64,000 bases of DNA, from the NCBI RefSeq assembly GCF_021917145.1, contig NC_061064.1:2591137-2655136 (forward strand). The letters are read 5' to 3'. The position numbers were made by a program, and so were the translations under genes. Below the pieces are notes generated by a model. The model did no database searches and was not told the origin of the DNA. It worked only from the letters and a program-made list of their open reading frames with translations. Source of the stretch: Hypomesus transpacificus. Taxonomy: Eukaryota; Chordata; Actinopteri; Osmeriformes; Osmeridae. Shown piece by piece: positions 1 to 13,061 of this stretch; positions within the stretch are counted from its first letter, which is position 1, and each line of letters starts with the position of its first letter.

Positions 1-2950
1 AGACGCCCATCTTGCGTGGTACGAGCGAGAGAGGCAGGGCGGTCTCGGGTTTAGAGCAGGCATAGAACTGTCTCGTGCTCCTCCACAGCGCCCAGTAGCC
101 CTCAGCGGGGACCATTTGGAAGCGCCCCAGCCTCTTGGCCGAGGCCGTAGTGAGGCCCAGCCTCCAGTAACCGTTGTTGGCCAAGTCGACCTCCCAGTAG
201 TGGCGACCCGAGGAGAGGCCCTCCCAGCCCAGCACGCAGGGCCAGATGTCAAAGCGCTGAGGGCTGAAGGACACCTGTAGGAGAAGATATAAGCTTAGTG
301 GGTAGAGCATTTCACTGCAGATCAAGCTTCAAATCGCCCCCCCATACTATACGTCGCTTTGGATAAAAGCATCTGCTAAATGAATGTGTTACCTCGGCTG
401 GGGTCAGGGACTCCTGCACCTTCTTATGGTCGTCGGAGAGCAGCAACCAGGGGTGGCTGGTCTGGGGGTCCAGAGTTATGTCAACTAGAGAGAACAGGAG
501 GAGGGAGAGCAGGATGGTGGCACAGTTATTCTGAGGAACTCTGGGTCCTGATCACGGAGGAGGGATAAACGTTGATGCACAAAGGGGAGGTCTTTACCTG
601 AAGCACTGCAGATCCACTCCCAGACTGAAAAAAAAACATACATCAACTTAAAAAAATCTACATCTATTTAAAACAACAAAAATAAATGAGAGAAAATTAT
701 TATGAAAAGGTTATGTTGTGGCGAATGCGGATAAAATATTACCTGAGTTTGGGATGTACTTGTGGGGTGTTTCTGTGAGGTCAGAAAACAACACTTCAGA
801 ATTTGCTACATAAAAGGATGCGGAACATCACGGTACTAACAGGCCATGGGGACTCAAAAGTTACCTGTTTTCCAGGTGCGTTGTTTGGTGGCAAGCCAGA
901 GCTGGGCCACCGTCCCCTGGAGGACGAGAACGACAGCATGTATCAGAAGAGGCACAGAGAGTGAGGAAGACAGAGGGCAGGGTCGAGGGTGTGGGTTATC
1001 TAGATGGTGAAGAGTGTGTTATATTGTATCTGGTATCTGCTCTGCCAGCTCCGTGATTGGGTGACCTTATCACTGGTTATACAAGCACTGTCTGGTGCCC
1101 TATTCCTGTGAGTGCAAACGTTGGATGAGGATAGAATCAGTCGGTGGAAAAGCCCCGTTGTATACTGATAAAGAGAGCCAAAGGGGCGTGAAAGGCCAGA
1201 AACAGAGCGATAGACAGAGACAAGATACACTGGGCGCGACATGTAGGGTGCGTGTGTGTGTCAGGGTGGGTTTGTGTTCGAGGGTGTGTGTGTGTGTGAG
1301 GGGGGCGTGTGTGTTCGAGGGCGTGTGTGAGGGTGGGAGTATGTGACTCACCGCATCGGCCTTCAGGAGAGACCAGGTGATGAACTCCAGGAAGGGGAGG
1401 AGTCTCCCTACCTTTTTCTTCTTGAGCTCCACCTGTCTCAGCATCTGGGCCACCTCATCCCTCATCAGGCCACATCTCTACACCCAGACACACCCAGACA
1501 CACCCAGACACACCCAGACACACCAGGGCTCACAGTTAGGCTACATGTGCTGCACACACACACACACACGCTTGCACACGCACACAAACATTCACAGTAA
1601 TCGGCTACATGCACTGACCAATACACACACAGACACACACCTCTGTCACAGACTGAAGCTCCTTGGCCCATTCCATGATCCTCATCTCTGCTTCCTCAGA
1701 GTCTTCTTGGTCCTGGGGTTCTTCTCTCTTCTGTTGCCAGTCAGTCTGGTGGATTATTCAGCAAAAGACTGTGTCATTACCTTCACATAATAGAAAGTAT
1801 AGTCGAGTCTCCACATCTCTGAAGAGATCTGTCTGCTTGTCATCAGAGAGACCCACCGTGTCGATGTCCACTGTCTTCAGCTCCTTGGCCCACTGGAGGA
1901 TGAGCTTTTGGCACTGCTCCAGACTTTGCTCTCTCTGGTTGGCCATCTTGCTGGCACCCTGAGTACAGCAACACACCCTTAAAGTCTCCCAGTGCACTTA
2001 ACAACCATAACTAGTATCCCTGGCAAAGACAATTAAACAACAACAAAGCTACCAGTGGCCTTATCGAGCATTGTTAGCAAAGATAAATGTGATCTCAAGA
2101 GCAAAGGTTGACATTCTGATTTATAAATCTGTTTGTGAATCAACATGTCATTGGGTTGGCTAGGAGATACTAGATCTATGTCCAGTCTACTTTCCACAAC
2201 AACCACAATTTATTTACATTTACATTATATTTTATCCATTGAACTTGTATTCAAACTGTATTTACTAGCGACTTAAAGTAACCACATCTCAGCTACCAAA
2301 CAGAGTAATACTCTATTCCTGTAACCTCATCAGATCCCAGAGAGCAGGATCTCAGTGTTCAGGGCCCACCTTGCACACCTGCTCCACCTGCTCTCTCCAC
2401 TGGCTAAGGAACCTCACACAGTCCTGCAGTCTGCGCAGGTCATTCAAATCCTGGGGGGAAAAAGAAAACGTGGATTATAATCTCCTTTAGTTGATCAACC
2501 CATTCTGTTGGATAATATGAAGGTGATATCTCCCGGCCTGCTGTCTATCTTTGGTCTGGCAAAATATCTGTCTAGCCTAGTTTTGGTCTGGAGGTAGAGA
2601 TGATGTGTATCCTGCAGTACCTTTGGTCTGGAGGTGAAGCTGCTCTTGGTGGGTGCAGAGCTGTGCTGTGTCACGTCCTCCTCGGGTAGAGTCCAGCGCA
2701 CGGCCCCGAGAGAGCTGCTCTGAGCTGCACTCTCAAAATGTACTCCAAGTTTAGACTCTATACACACACACACACAGACAGACAATACATACACCGTTTC
2801 TTCACTACGGGGTACATTTGACAGCTGTATGTGACTTCACAATCCTAGTGACTCAGTGAGAAAGTCTGAATGCCTATACAGATTAACAGATGAATAATAA
2901 ACTAACAATAATCACTTACTGGCCTTCTTGTCCTTCAGAATGCTTTTCAT
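1..2950 (-). CDS. B30.2/SPRY-domain protein with coiled-coil-like N-terminus (partial, runs off the left edge)
   Basis: Eleven in-phase exons: 2920-2950 (ATG at 2950), 2621-2757, 2370-2450, 1857-1958, 1641-1730, 1352-1477, 865-916, 743-772, 598-624, 393-484 and 274-1. The C-terminal part is a PRY-SPRY domain: LDPQTSHPWLLLSDD, then FSPQRFDIWPCVLG, SSGRHYWEVDL, WRLGLTTASA and EGYWALW. Upstream are short helical exons rich in Glu, Gln and Lys; three share a W-x-K/R-E core (FLSQWREQVEQ, LILQWAKELKTV, RIMEWAKELQSV). No RING or B-box is seen and the first exon starts MKSILKDKKA, so this is a TRIM-like protein without its E3 module, unless an upstream exon was missed. TRIM/B30.2 proteins often bind protein ligands through SPRY; the ligand here is unknown. 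The last exons lie outside the window. Exon boundaries are well supported; the gene name is not. Confidence 0.75.
276..386 (+). repeat. tRNA-Cys-like SINE filling a B30.2-gene intron
   Basis: A box-like GTGGGTAGAGCATTTCACTG, then GCAGATCAAG and the tail TCGCTTTGGATAAAAGCATCTGCTAAATGAA. The host intron (275-392, minus strand) is only 118 bp, so the SINE accounts for nearly all of it. Confidence 0.7.
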
Positions 2951-3139
2951 TTTGAAGACGTTATGCTGTTAAAGGAGAGAGGTCGCGGCTGTTATTAAAC
3001 ATTGACCACCAATTAATTGATTTCCTAGACTGTTTCAATGAGTGACCCATGCTAAATGATTAGCCAATTCTAAACAAACACATAAATAATTCACTATTAC
3101 AACTTTATATGAACAACAGTAATTAACATAGACATCATA

Positions 3140-3255
3140 AAAGCCTTACCTAGCAGGGTTTTGAGAGAGGCTTGTGCTCCGTAACAGACGCAGTACTGAG
3201 GACCATGAGAACAAGGAGCAGGGAGACCTGATCTACCCTGAGACTCACCATCGTA
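3140..3255 (-). other. Possible 5' exon of the B30.2 gene with a short signal-peptide-like ORF
   Basis: On the minus strand an ATG at about 3253 opens a 33-codon frame beginning MVSLRVDQVSLLLVLMVLST, with a hydrophobic stretch. It ends at a TAG directly before a good donor (AG/GTAAGG). A second donor (ATG/GTGAGT) sits right at the start codon. It may be a non-coding leader exon of the B30.2 gene. A separate peptide gene is possible but nothing supports it. Confidence 0.25.
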
Positions 3256-3376
3256 GACCTTGAACCCTGCTGGCTGTCTCCCAGCAGGACATAGTGACGC
3301 GGGCTCCTTTATGATCAAGAGGACTCTGGCGCCAAGAGAGACCAATGCTCTTTTACGGCATTTTATGATCTTATGA

Positions 3377-3557
3377 GTCGGGTGGCTGAGCGGTTAGGGA
3401 ATCGGGCTAGTAATCAGAGGGTTGTCGGACCGATTCCCGGCCGTGCCAAATTACGTTGTGTCCTCGGGCAAGGCACTTCACCCTACTTGCCTCGGGGGAA
3501 TGTCCCTGTACTTTCTGTAAGTCGCTCTGGATAAGAGCGTCTACTAAATGTAAATGT
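3377..3557 (+). repeat. tRNA-Leu/Ser-like SINE with L2-type tail
   Basis: A box GTGGCTGAGCGGTTAGGG and B box GACCGATTCCCGGC are followed by the common body (TTGTGTCCTCGGGCAAGGCACTTC) and the tail GTCGCTCTGGATAAGAGCGTCTACTAAATG. It is the first of about ten copies of this family in the window. Confidence 0.85.
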
Positions 3558-3941
3558 GAACCCAGTGAAGGTGTATTATAGTTTATAACAGAGTTGGAAA
3601 AAAACAAATTCTCTTCAGAACAGTATGGTTTTGGGGTCGTCATAAAAATAAAACTCCATTGACAAGTTGTTTTTAGCTGAGGCAGTGTACAACATTAGAT
3701 AGACATGGATTTTCTCCATTATTAAACAAGGGTCTTACACCATATTGAACAGTCTATCAGATGAACTGGTGAGACAAATAAAATCACAACTGTAGAAAAC
3801 ATCAACACTTTATAACACACAGAGGGTCTATGACAAACCCCATGACAGATAATAACAGTGATAGGTTAGAGGGAACTCCTATTAATTGCGTTGTGTTTGG
3901 ACAGATTACATGTTACCCGGTGCCCTTCCTTACATAATCAT

Positions 3942-6615
3942 GTCAGAATCAGTGGCGTTGTTAGACATAAAACTGTACTGGGGCACAGGCCCCTATTCAT
4001 ATCCCTTTTTTTTCTTCCAAACTGCTGCGCACAATGCACTACTAGGCTATAGAAACTCCCCTTGCTTAACCCACTATACAACAGTTCAGGGAGGCAAGTT
4101 TGATATCAGCTTTGGCAGGGACATCTATAGTTAATGCAAGCGTACCATTTTTTTTAGCTTCATGTAGCCTAATAGTTTTTTAATGTTTTAGTAAAAATAA
4201 GATGATTGGTAGGCATCATTTACATTTATTCATTTAGCAGACGCTTTTATCCAAAGCGACTTCCAAGAGAGAGCTTTACAAAGTGCATAGGTCACTGATA
4301 ATAACAACAAGATTGCCCCAAAGCATTGCAGGTAGCCAAAAACAGAAGTACACATTGTGAACAACCAAAAAATAAGTGCTAAAGGGAAGAAACCATAAGA
4401 GCATGTAGTTAAGCAAATTACAATTACACAACATGAATCTCTAAGTGCAAGTGTACCTGTAGGAAAGCAATAAAAATACGATTCAATATAATACAACAGT
4501 TTAAATCAGCTACCACTAACCAACAAGAGCAACAGTCTAAGCAAGAGTCATTGTGATCCTTGAGGAAACTAGCGTTGGGTTCAGCAAACCATTCCTAAGT
4601 ACCGTTGTACTCCCGGAACAAGTGCGTCTTGAGCCTTCTCTTGAAGGTGGAGAGACAGTCTGTGTCTCTGATGGAGGTGGGGAGTTGATTCCACCACTGG
4701 GGGGCCAGGCAGGAGAAGCGCTTGTGTTGGGACCGGGCGGTCTTGAGCGGTGGGACCACCAGGCGGTTGTCTGAAGAAGACCGTAGGTGGCGGGTGGGGG
4801 TGTAAGGCACGTTCACTGCTCGGAAGGTCAGTACCAGGGTCTTGAATCTGAAGCGGGCCGTTATGGGTAGCCAGTGGAGGGAGATGAGGAGCGGGGTAAC
4901 GTGGGAGCGTCTGGGTAGATTGTAGACCAGGCGGGCCGCTGCGTTCTGAATCCTCTGAAGAGGGCGGGTTGCGCATGCTGGGAGACCGGCGAGCAGCGAG
5001 TTGCAGTAGTCCAACTTGGAGAGGACCATTGCTTGGACAAGCAGCTGGGTGGAGTGCTCAGACAGGTATCTCCTGATCTTCCGGATGTTGTAGAGGGTGA
5101 ATCTACACGACCGGGAGACAGCAGCAATGTGGGCCGTGAGGGAGAGCTTGTCATCCATGGTAACCCCAAGGTTCCTGGCAGAGGATGAGGGGGTCACCGT
5201 CACAGATCCCAGGGTGATTGAGAGGTCATGGGAGATGAAGGGTTCGGCCGGGATGATGAGAAGTTCCGTTTTGGACCTTAGGTTCCTGAAAGGAGGGCAG
5301 TCTCTGTGGAGTGGCCGGTCTTGAAGCCCGATTGGTTGGGGTCAAGCAGGTTGTTCTGAGAAAGAAAGTTAGAGCGTCAGGTCGAAGGAGGTCAGGAGAG
5401 ACAAGAAGTCGACAGCCTGCATTCCTTGGAGGTGGATGTTGAAGTCCCCGAGGACTATCAGGGGGGTTCCATCATCCGGGAGGACGTTGAGAAGCATGTC
5501 CAGCTTCTCCACAAAGTCGGCTAGCGGTCCTGGTGGGCGATAAAGAACAATAAAGCATGCTTTGATAGGATCAGTTAGCATCACATAATGGTGTTCAAAT
5601 GATTTGGCAGTAACAGAGAGTGGTGTGGATGTGTATTTAATATGTGGGGAAAGAAGTAAACCTGTCCCACCACCCCGCCCGGTTGAGCGGGGTGAGTGAG
5701 TGAAGGAGTGCTTGACGGAGAGAGCAGCTGGAGTTGCAGTGTTCTCTGGGCGGATCCATGTCTCTGTCAGCGCAAGGGCATGAAGAGAAGCATGGGATGC
5801 AAACGCCGGGATGAAGTCTGCCTTGTTCACAGCAGACTGGCAGTTCCAGAGCCCTAAAGAAAGAGAGAGGGCAGGTGGGGAAGATCTGGATAGGTAGTGA
5901 AGGTTAGAAGTTGACCGAATATACTTTGTGACATATCTATGTCTACGGGTAGTTAATAAAAAGGAATGCTAAGGAAACACATGCTATGAATAAATTCTAG
6001 GTAGAATATAATCTAATTATGAATATGAATAGGTTGATACTTATCAGAAGAGGTGATCCGGCCCCGTCGGCCTTCCTCGGTGGACTCCGCAGGTAGACTC
6101 CTTTGTCTTTGTTCGACTGAGTCTTCGTGCGCCGAGGCTGGCAGACGAGTCTGCCTCTGTAATGCTAACCTCCTTAAATATGCTAATGCACAGATACAAC
6201 GCCCCCAATTACTGTCAAACAAAAGAATACCCTGAGTACCCTGAAACCGAAAATGACTCACTGGCTAGCTCCTCCTTGACCAGTTTGAACTGGTTATCTA
6301 ACTGCTGATCCTTCTGCTCTGCCCAAGAGACTAACTTTTAGCTAAACTCAATAAAATACTACAGCCTTAATCACTCGCAGTCAATGCAGCGCTCTCGAAG
6401 TTCTCTTCAGTATGACGCTATACGCTTTAGAAACTTTCTTTAGTTTTGTAATGTTTTCTTACAGTTTTTTCCGGGATTTTATCAACCTAAATTAATGCAC
6501 TGACTAATAAAGTAAATTGTCAAAACTCAAACTTTAGATTTTACTGGGGCACAGCAGATTTATACTGGGGCACGTGCCCCAGTAAAAAGGGTCTAACGAC
6601 GCCCCTGGTCAGAAT
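3942..6615. mobile_element. hAT-type DNA transposon (non-autonomous) with 8-bp target duplication
   Basis: GTCAGAAT occurs at 3942-3949 and again at 6608-6615, flanking an element at 3950-6607. The ends are inverted: the left reads CAGTGGCGTTGTTAGACATA and the right, reverse-complemented, CAGGGGCGTCGTTAGACCC; both continue into an ACTGGGGCAC..GCCCC stretch. 8-bp duplications and CAG..CTG ends are hallmarks of the hAT superfamily. No hAT transposase reading frame is seen; much of the interior is an inserted L2 LINE (4218 to about 5960). The ends differ at several bases, so the insertion is not very recent, although the target duplication is exact. Confidence 0.9.
4218..5960 (-). mobile_element. 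L2-clade LINE, internally deleted, inserted in the hAT element
   Basis: On the minus strand, 5830-5369 encodes the end of an APE-type endonuclease (ALTETWI, LYRPPG, LGDFNIH). About 5368-5280 carries the start of a reverse transcriptase (DPNQSGFKTGHSTETALL), and 5280-4595 the C-terminal region (NLGVTMDDKLSLTAHIAAVS, DYCNSLLAGLP, QNAAARLVYNLP, LHWLPI, WWNQLP, FKRRLKTHLF). The central RT core with the catalytic Asp pair is missing, joining STETALL directly to RNLRSKTELLI. The 3' UTR runs down to 4218 and ends in the fish L2 tail (CATTTAGCAGACGCTTTTAT on the plus strand). The 5' limit is uncertain; GC-rich sequence to about 6230 could be its 5' UTR. The copy cannot be active. Confidence 0.85.
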
Positions 6616-7944
6616 TATATTATCTTTTAGAGATGAATCATCTGTTATCAGCTTAGAGGTTTCCTTATTGACTTCACCCACACCGGTCGAGCCATGGTTT
6701 TAGTTGCATATATGTCGCTATAGCGACTTGGGCAATAGAAAAGTTGCGTTTCTGTGAACAGGACAAAACTAAATTGGTAATGCCAAATCAAGCCTCTTAG
6801 AAACATGTTATGAATCGTAACCACTAGGGGGCAGTGATGACTAAGTGTTACCAGTGAATAAATCAGGCACTTGACAATATATTTACGATTTTATCTTGTT
6901 TATTTAGTTTACCTTCATTTAAACAGTGATGCATTTGGAAACTGAAGGTACTTTGCTGTATAAGTTTGCATTTCACGATAGCATTCTTTTGCTAAGTTTG
7001 TAGGCAAGTCATGATTCTTGTAACACTCTACACACAGGTAAAGTTCGAACCGTCCAGTTATGTAGAGTTCTGTCACAGAAAACGCCTCAGATGTTGGGTG
7101 TGGAGTTCCACTGGGAACCTATTTTCCACACGCGGTGCCTGACGGTCCACATACCTGCCTGGCCCCCAGCTACTGTAACAGCTGAAGAGCCAATGTCATG
7201 AGTCATGTTCCGCAAATGTACTCAACGCCCTTTCCATTTTCTAAAGCTATTACTGACACAGCAACTATGCCTATTGTTAACTAGTACACCACCGACATAA
7301 AAGGCGATGCGAGTTGAAGCGATAATGAAACATGAAATCAACCGCCCAGTTCTCCTCTGTATTAAGATAGCCCTACTAAAACAGTATCCTGTTGGTTTCA
7401 CATTTCCATTATTCACTCATATTGGGTTGAATCACATTTTCATCATCCGACACTTTTATGGTGGTCATGCTCAACTACAGTAACGTGAGGTTAAGATAAG
7501 GCCGATCATATGATCTGTGGAACATCACTAGAAGATGGTCTGACAGGCCTGTGAGTGACAGCTACTTTGTGGTTCAGACTGTCCAATCAGGAGAGATAGA
7601 ACGGAGGTACGACCAAAACTCCTCTTTTCATTGGCCAGGAAGGCAAGCTAAGGATGCATTCTATTCATACATACACGTAATATGTCTGCGCTCAGATGAA
7701 TGAATGGCCACTACAAGGAGACATTTAAGGGCAAACTGTTATTGATAACAAAAGCTAAAACTAACAAGTACAGATAATTATTTTTACGGCATTGTTAAAT
7801 TTCTATGCGTCGCTGTATAAGTGCATGATGCAAATTATCTTCGCTGACTCCATCATCTGTCAGGACGTTGGGAACAAACTGGACTGAGGATTTCTCACCG
7901 ACAAGACACATTCATTATTTCAAAACCACCAAATCCCGTGGAAT
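6616..7944. other. Intergenic region upstream of slc25a35
   Basis: No coding exon is recognised. The last 400 bp before the slc25a35 ATG probably hold its promoter and 5' UTR, but no clear core element stands out. Nothing repetitive was recognised. Confidence 0.4.
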
Positions 7945-9801
<1,857 letters not shown>

Positions 9802-11111
9802 CCCAGGACACGAGAGGCTGTCAGTTGTAAAAAATAGGTTACTCATTATGATCCCGAGTGACATATATCAAATATCCTCTCATTTAATGAATGTAGTCCT
9901 GAGGGAAGAAAAGGGAAAGAGTTATAGGAAGATATGCGAGGGAAGGACATGCTTCATGCACTCGATTTGAATAACTATTCAGCTGTCCGGAAACAAGTAT
10001 GTACCAAAATGATACTGAACACTTGAATCCTATGACTATGTTTTAACAGGTCTGATGTGAGACACAGGAAAGAGGTATACGGAAATATCCATCAAATCAA
10101 TATTGCGTGGTCTATTTAAGCTGAGGCAAAACGGATTATCTTGAAACCGACAGGTTGAGATCTGTATTTCTATCACAAACCATTTTGACTTATATCATGT
10201 ACTGTTAGTGCACATCGTTATCTGTTGTACATTCCAAACAGTTCTCCACATTTACGCACTCATTTTTATGTTTGATTTAGTTATTGTAGGAGCCATGGAT
10301 TGATTTATTGTGAATTGTGTTTATTTTCGCATAATGTTATAACTTTAGCGCTTGTAACTGAGACAGGTTTATAGAAGTTTTTGGTCATTCTTGCAACTTG
10401 CCTTACTGTCAAAATTAAAGTGTTTTTGTGTTAGTGCCATGGATTGTCAAAAATAAAATAGGTGTACTTATTTTTGACAATACTGGCAGTAAATACTGTT
10501 TCTATTGAGAGATCATTTGTAGGACTGATAATACCTCAATCATTAATAACGTTACTGAAACATGTTACTGTTTATGCAACTTTGCACCTGGGAAATAAAG
10601 GATTGACATGAATGTAACATAACATTAAGGTTATTTTTGTTACAAATGAATATATGCAATGCCACCTAATCTCACAGGAGCAAAAAATAAAATAAAACCG
10701 AACAAAAACTAGTTCCTTGTGATTGTTTTGTAAATGTAACGATAATTAGCTTTTGTCTATGCCTCCATGGCATGAGTTAAGTTTTCCGCAAATCAAAAAA
10801 GAATATGCGAACAAAATGTACAAGTTGAGAGGAAATTGTATTGAACTGGCACGTCAGATGCTTAAAACTATTTGCTTTCAAGAAAAGTTCCCATTTTTTA
10901 CATTACATTTGCTTAACAGTTCATGACAAAAGCTCAACACTGCGATAACATCAAGAGAAACATAATGTTATCTGAAGTAGCATTCCCAGGTTGTCAGTTC
11001 ATAGTTGTAATCATAAACCTTCAGTCATCCAGAGAGCCAAACCTGAAGTTTGAAATGTGCTTGGCAGGGTTTTGCTTTGGCGAGTGGAATGTCATCATGT
11101 AGGCTTGTCTT
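9802..11111. other. slc25a35 3' UTR and intergenic
   Basis: AT-rich sequence with several possible AATAAA signals (best at 10594-10599). No further gene was found before the rangrf stop at 11112. Confidence 0.5.
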
Positions 11112-12484
11112 CTACCCAAACACTCCTGGGTTGTGTAGTTTCAGAGACTGTAGCAAACTGTCAAAGTCCTGTATAGTCCAGGGATGTGTGGGCAGGTTGC
11201 TGGCCCCCGCTGCACTACTGCTGCTGCTGCTGCTGCAACAGAAGACAGGAGAGGAGGGAGGCTACTTTAGGGTGTAGCTCAACAGCAGAGCATTCGACAG
11301 CAGATCAAGAGGTCGGAAGTTCAAATTCCCCTCTCCACGGTGCATTGGATATAAGCGTGCGCTAAATAAATACATTTTACATAAACAGGGTTAGCCTACA
11401 TGATTAGCTATTTGGAAGCTACTTTAAGTAATTGTTAAGTAAAACCAAGCGAGTGTGTTTTATCTATGGTGAAAGACATGCATACCTGATGGTGAGGGGG
11501 TTGTTGAAGGTTACAAGGATATCTGTGGAGAACTGGGGTAGCCGGAACAGACCAAGATGAATGCTTACAATATTTTTCGCCTGTAGAAAAAGATGAAACA
11601 AGACTGAATCAAGCAATCAGAAAGCACCTGGATGAAGAGCACCTGGATGAAGGGGTTATCGAAGCTCGTAGCTGTAATTAAACGTAGTGATGTTTGAGAC
11701 ACACAGGTACCTCCTCGTTGAACTTGGACACGGCCTGGGTTCCAGTCAGCAGCCAGGCAGAGGAGCACTCCTGCATGGAGAGCTCAGGTTTGGACAGGGC
11801 CTTAATCGTCTTCACCTCTGACGTCCCTGGGCCTACTGCCTTGTTGCTGCCGGCTACATCCTCAAAGTGATACCTACAGGATCCAATGGCCATGTTTCAT
11901 ATGTGACAAGATGTTCTATGGGCGTTTTGTGAAGTCCTCTGTAACATGGCTTGTAAAAAGGGCTATGCAAATACATTTTGATTTGATTTTTTTGTTGTCG
12001 GTGTTGTTTGTGGAGTCAACACCTCCCAGGGTTAGGGTTAGCTCACCTAGCCGCATCCTCGTTCTCCACGTGACTCTGGAACTCCAGCAGCTCCACGATG
12101 ATGCTCTGGTCCGTGTGCTCATGGGCAAACACTTCCTGGTTGTCTGGGATCTCCCTCAACTCACTGCACAGAGAAGGGAGGGATGTGGGAGGAAGGGGGG
12201 GGGGGGGGGTGATGTGTACATTCACATCTCAGGTTATTCATCATTTTTATCCATAGAAACTTCTATGTATGTTATTCTAGACTCTAGAGTATTTTACCTA
12301 AATGTACATTGCTGTTTTCCTCAATAGTGTCAACTGTAAACGTTGCAGCTACAGAGTTAGATCGTGAACAATGCAATCCGTCATTCACTAACCTTATATC
12401 TTTGGCATTTCGTGGGATAGTAGCTGACAACGCGCCTCCAAACAACGGGTGACACTCTATCACGTTATTTGAATGATTTTGCAT
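11112..12484 (-). CDS. rangrf: RAN guanine nucleotide release factor (MOG1)
   Basis: Five exons on the minus strand: 12393-12484 (ATG at 12484), 12047-12163, 11711-11873, 11486-11580 and 11112-11232; 195 residues (human 186). Diagnostic segments are [72 protein letters not shown] and, at the end, [23 protein letters not shown]1 binds Ran, releases GTP from it in the nucleus and helps Nav1.5 reach the membrane in heart. The start is chosen because MQNHSNN directly precedes the conserved PLFGGA. The last exon opens with a CAG/AGC run that encodes poly-Ser and lies on the splice acceptor. The gene is divergent from the PPP1R2-like gene. Confidence 0.95.
11268..11378 (+). repeat. tRNA-Cys-like SINE in rangrf intron 4
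   Basis: GGTGTAGCTCAACAGCAGAG, GCAGATCAAGAGGTCGGAAG and a degraded tail ending GCGTGCGCTAAATAAATAC. Confidence 0.65.
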
Positions 12485-13061
12485 ACTACGGAAAGAAACG
12501 AATGCAATTTGGACAAGGACTTTGCAGTAACGCTTATAATAAGCAGCGTAGCTTGAGAACTCAACGAGGAAGTCGAACACACTACAGAGTACTCAATCTA
12601 TGGATGTTACCAGAGGCGGAAGTAAACAGTGACAACATGAGGATGATTTCTCATATGATCAAGAGGTGTTGACATCTAGTGGACATAATTGGAACTGCAA
12701 CATTGGGTGAACAAAAATGATAAAGTCCCAAGTTTTAGCTTTAACTAGAATAATGCTGAGTAGGCTAATCTAAACTGGCGAAAAGGCATCTGTGTCCGAC
12801 TTCCGACTTTTTCTTTATCGCGTCATGTTTCGCATAATTACGTCATTAATTGTTGCAGCAAGTTTGCTTTATCTTTCTAGGGTCAGCAGAGTGAAATTCA
12901 GCTCACTGAGGAATAAGGTATGCCATCATGTCCCCCCTACTGTAATCATATTGTTATTTAGCAGACGCCTTTACTGCTGAATACTAATAATTAAATTGAT
13001 GATCGAGCCATGTAGTCCTGAATGATGCCCCTGAACTCTGTGTCTCCAGGTATCATGCATA
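12485..13061. promoter_or_regulatory. Shared head-to-head region of rangrf and the PPP1R2-like gene
   Basis: The two start codons face away from each other across 577 bp. A leader exon for the plus-strand gene probably ends at a donor near 12917 (AATAAG/GTATGC) and joins an acceptor before 13051 (TCTCCAG/GTATC). The region probably contains both promoters; no individual element can be named with confidence. Confidence 0.5.

Noticed and set aside
1100-1671. Open frames rich in His/Thr and Cys/Val around 1100-1671
   Set aside because: They arise from CA/TG-rich and CAGACACACC tandem repeats in introns of the B30.2 gene.
3374-3470. A tRNA gene suggested by good A and B boxes
   Set aside because: The head is part of a SINE present in about ten copies here, and the cloverleaf is degraded.
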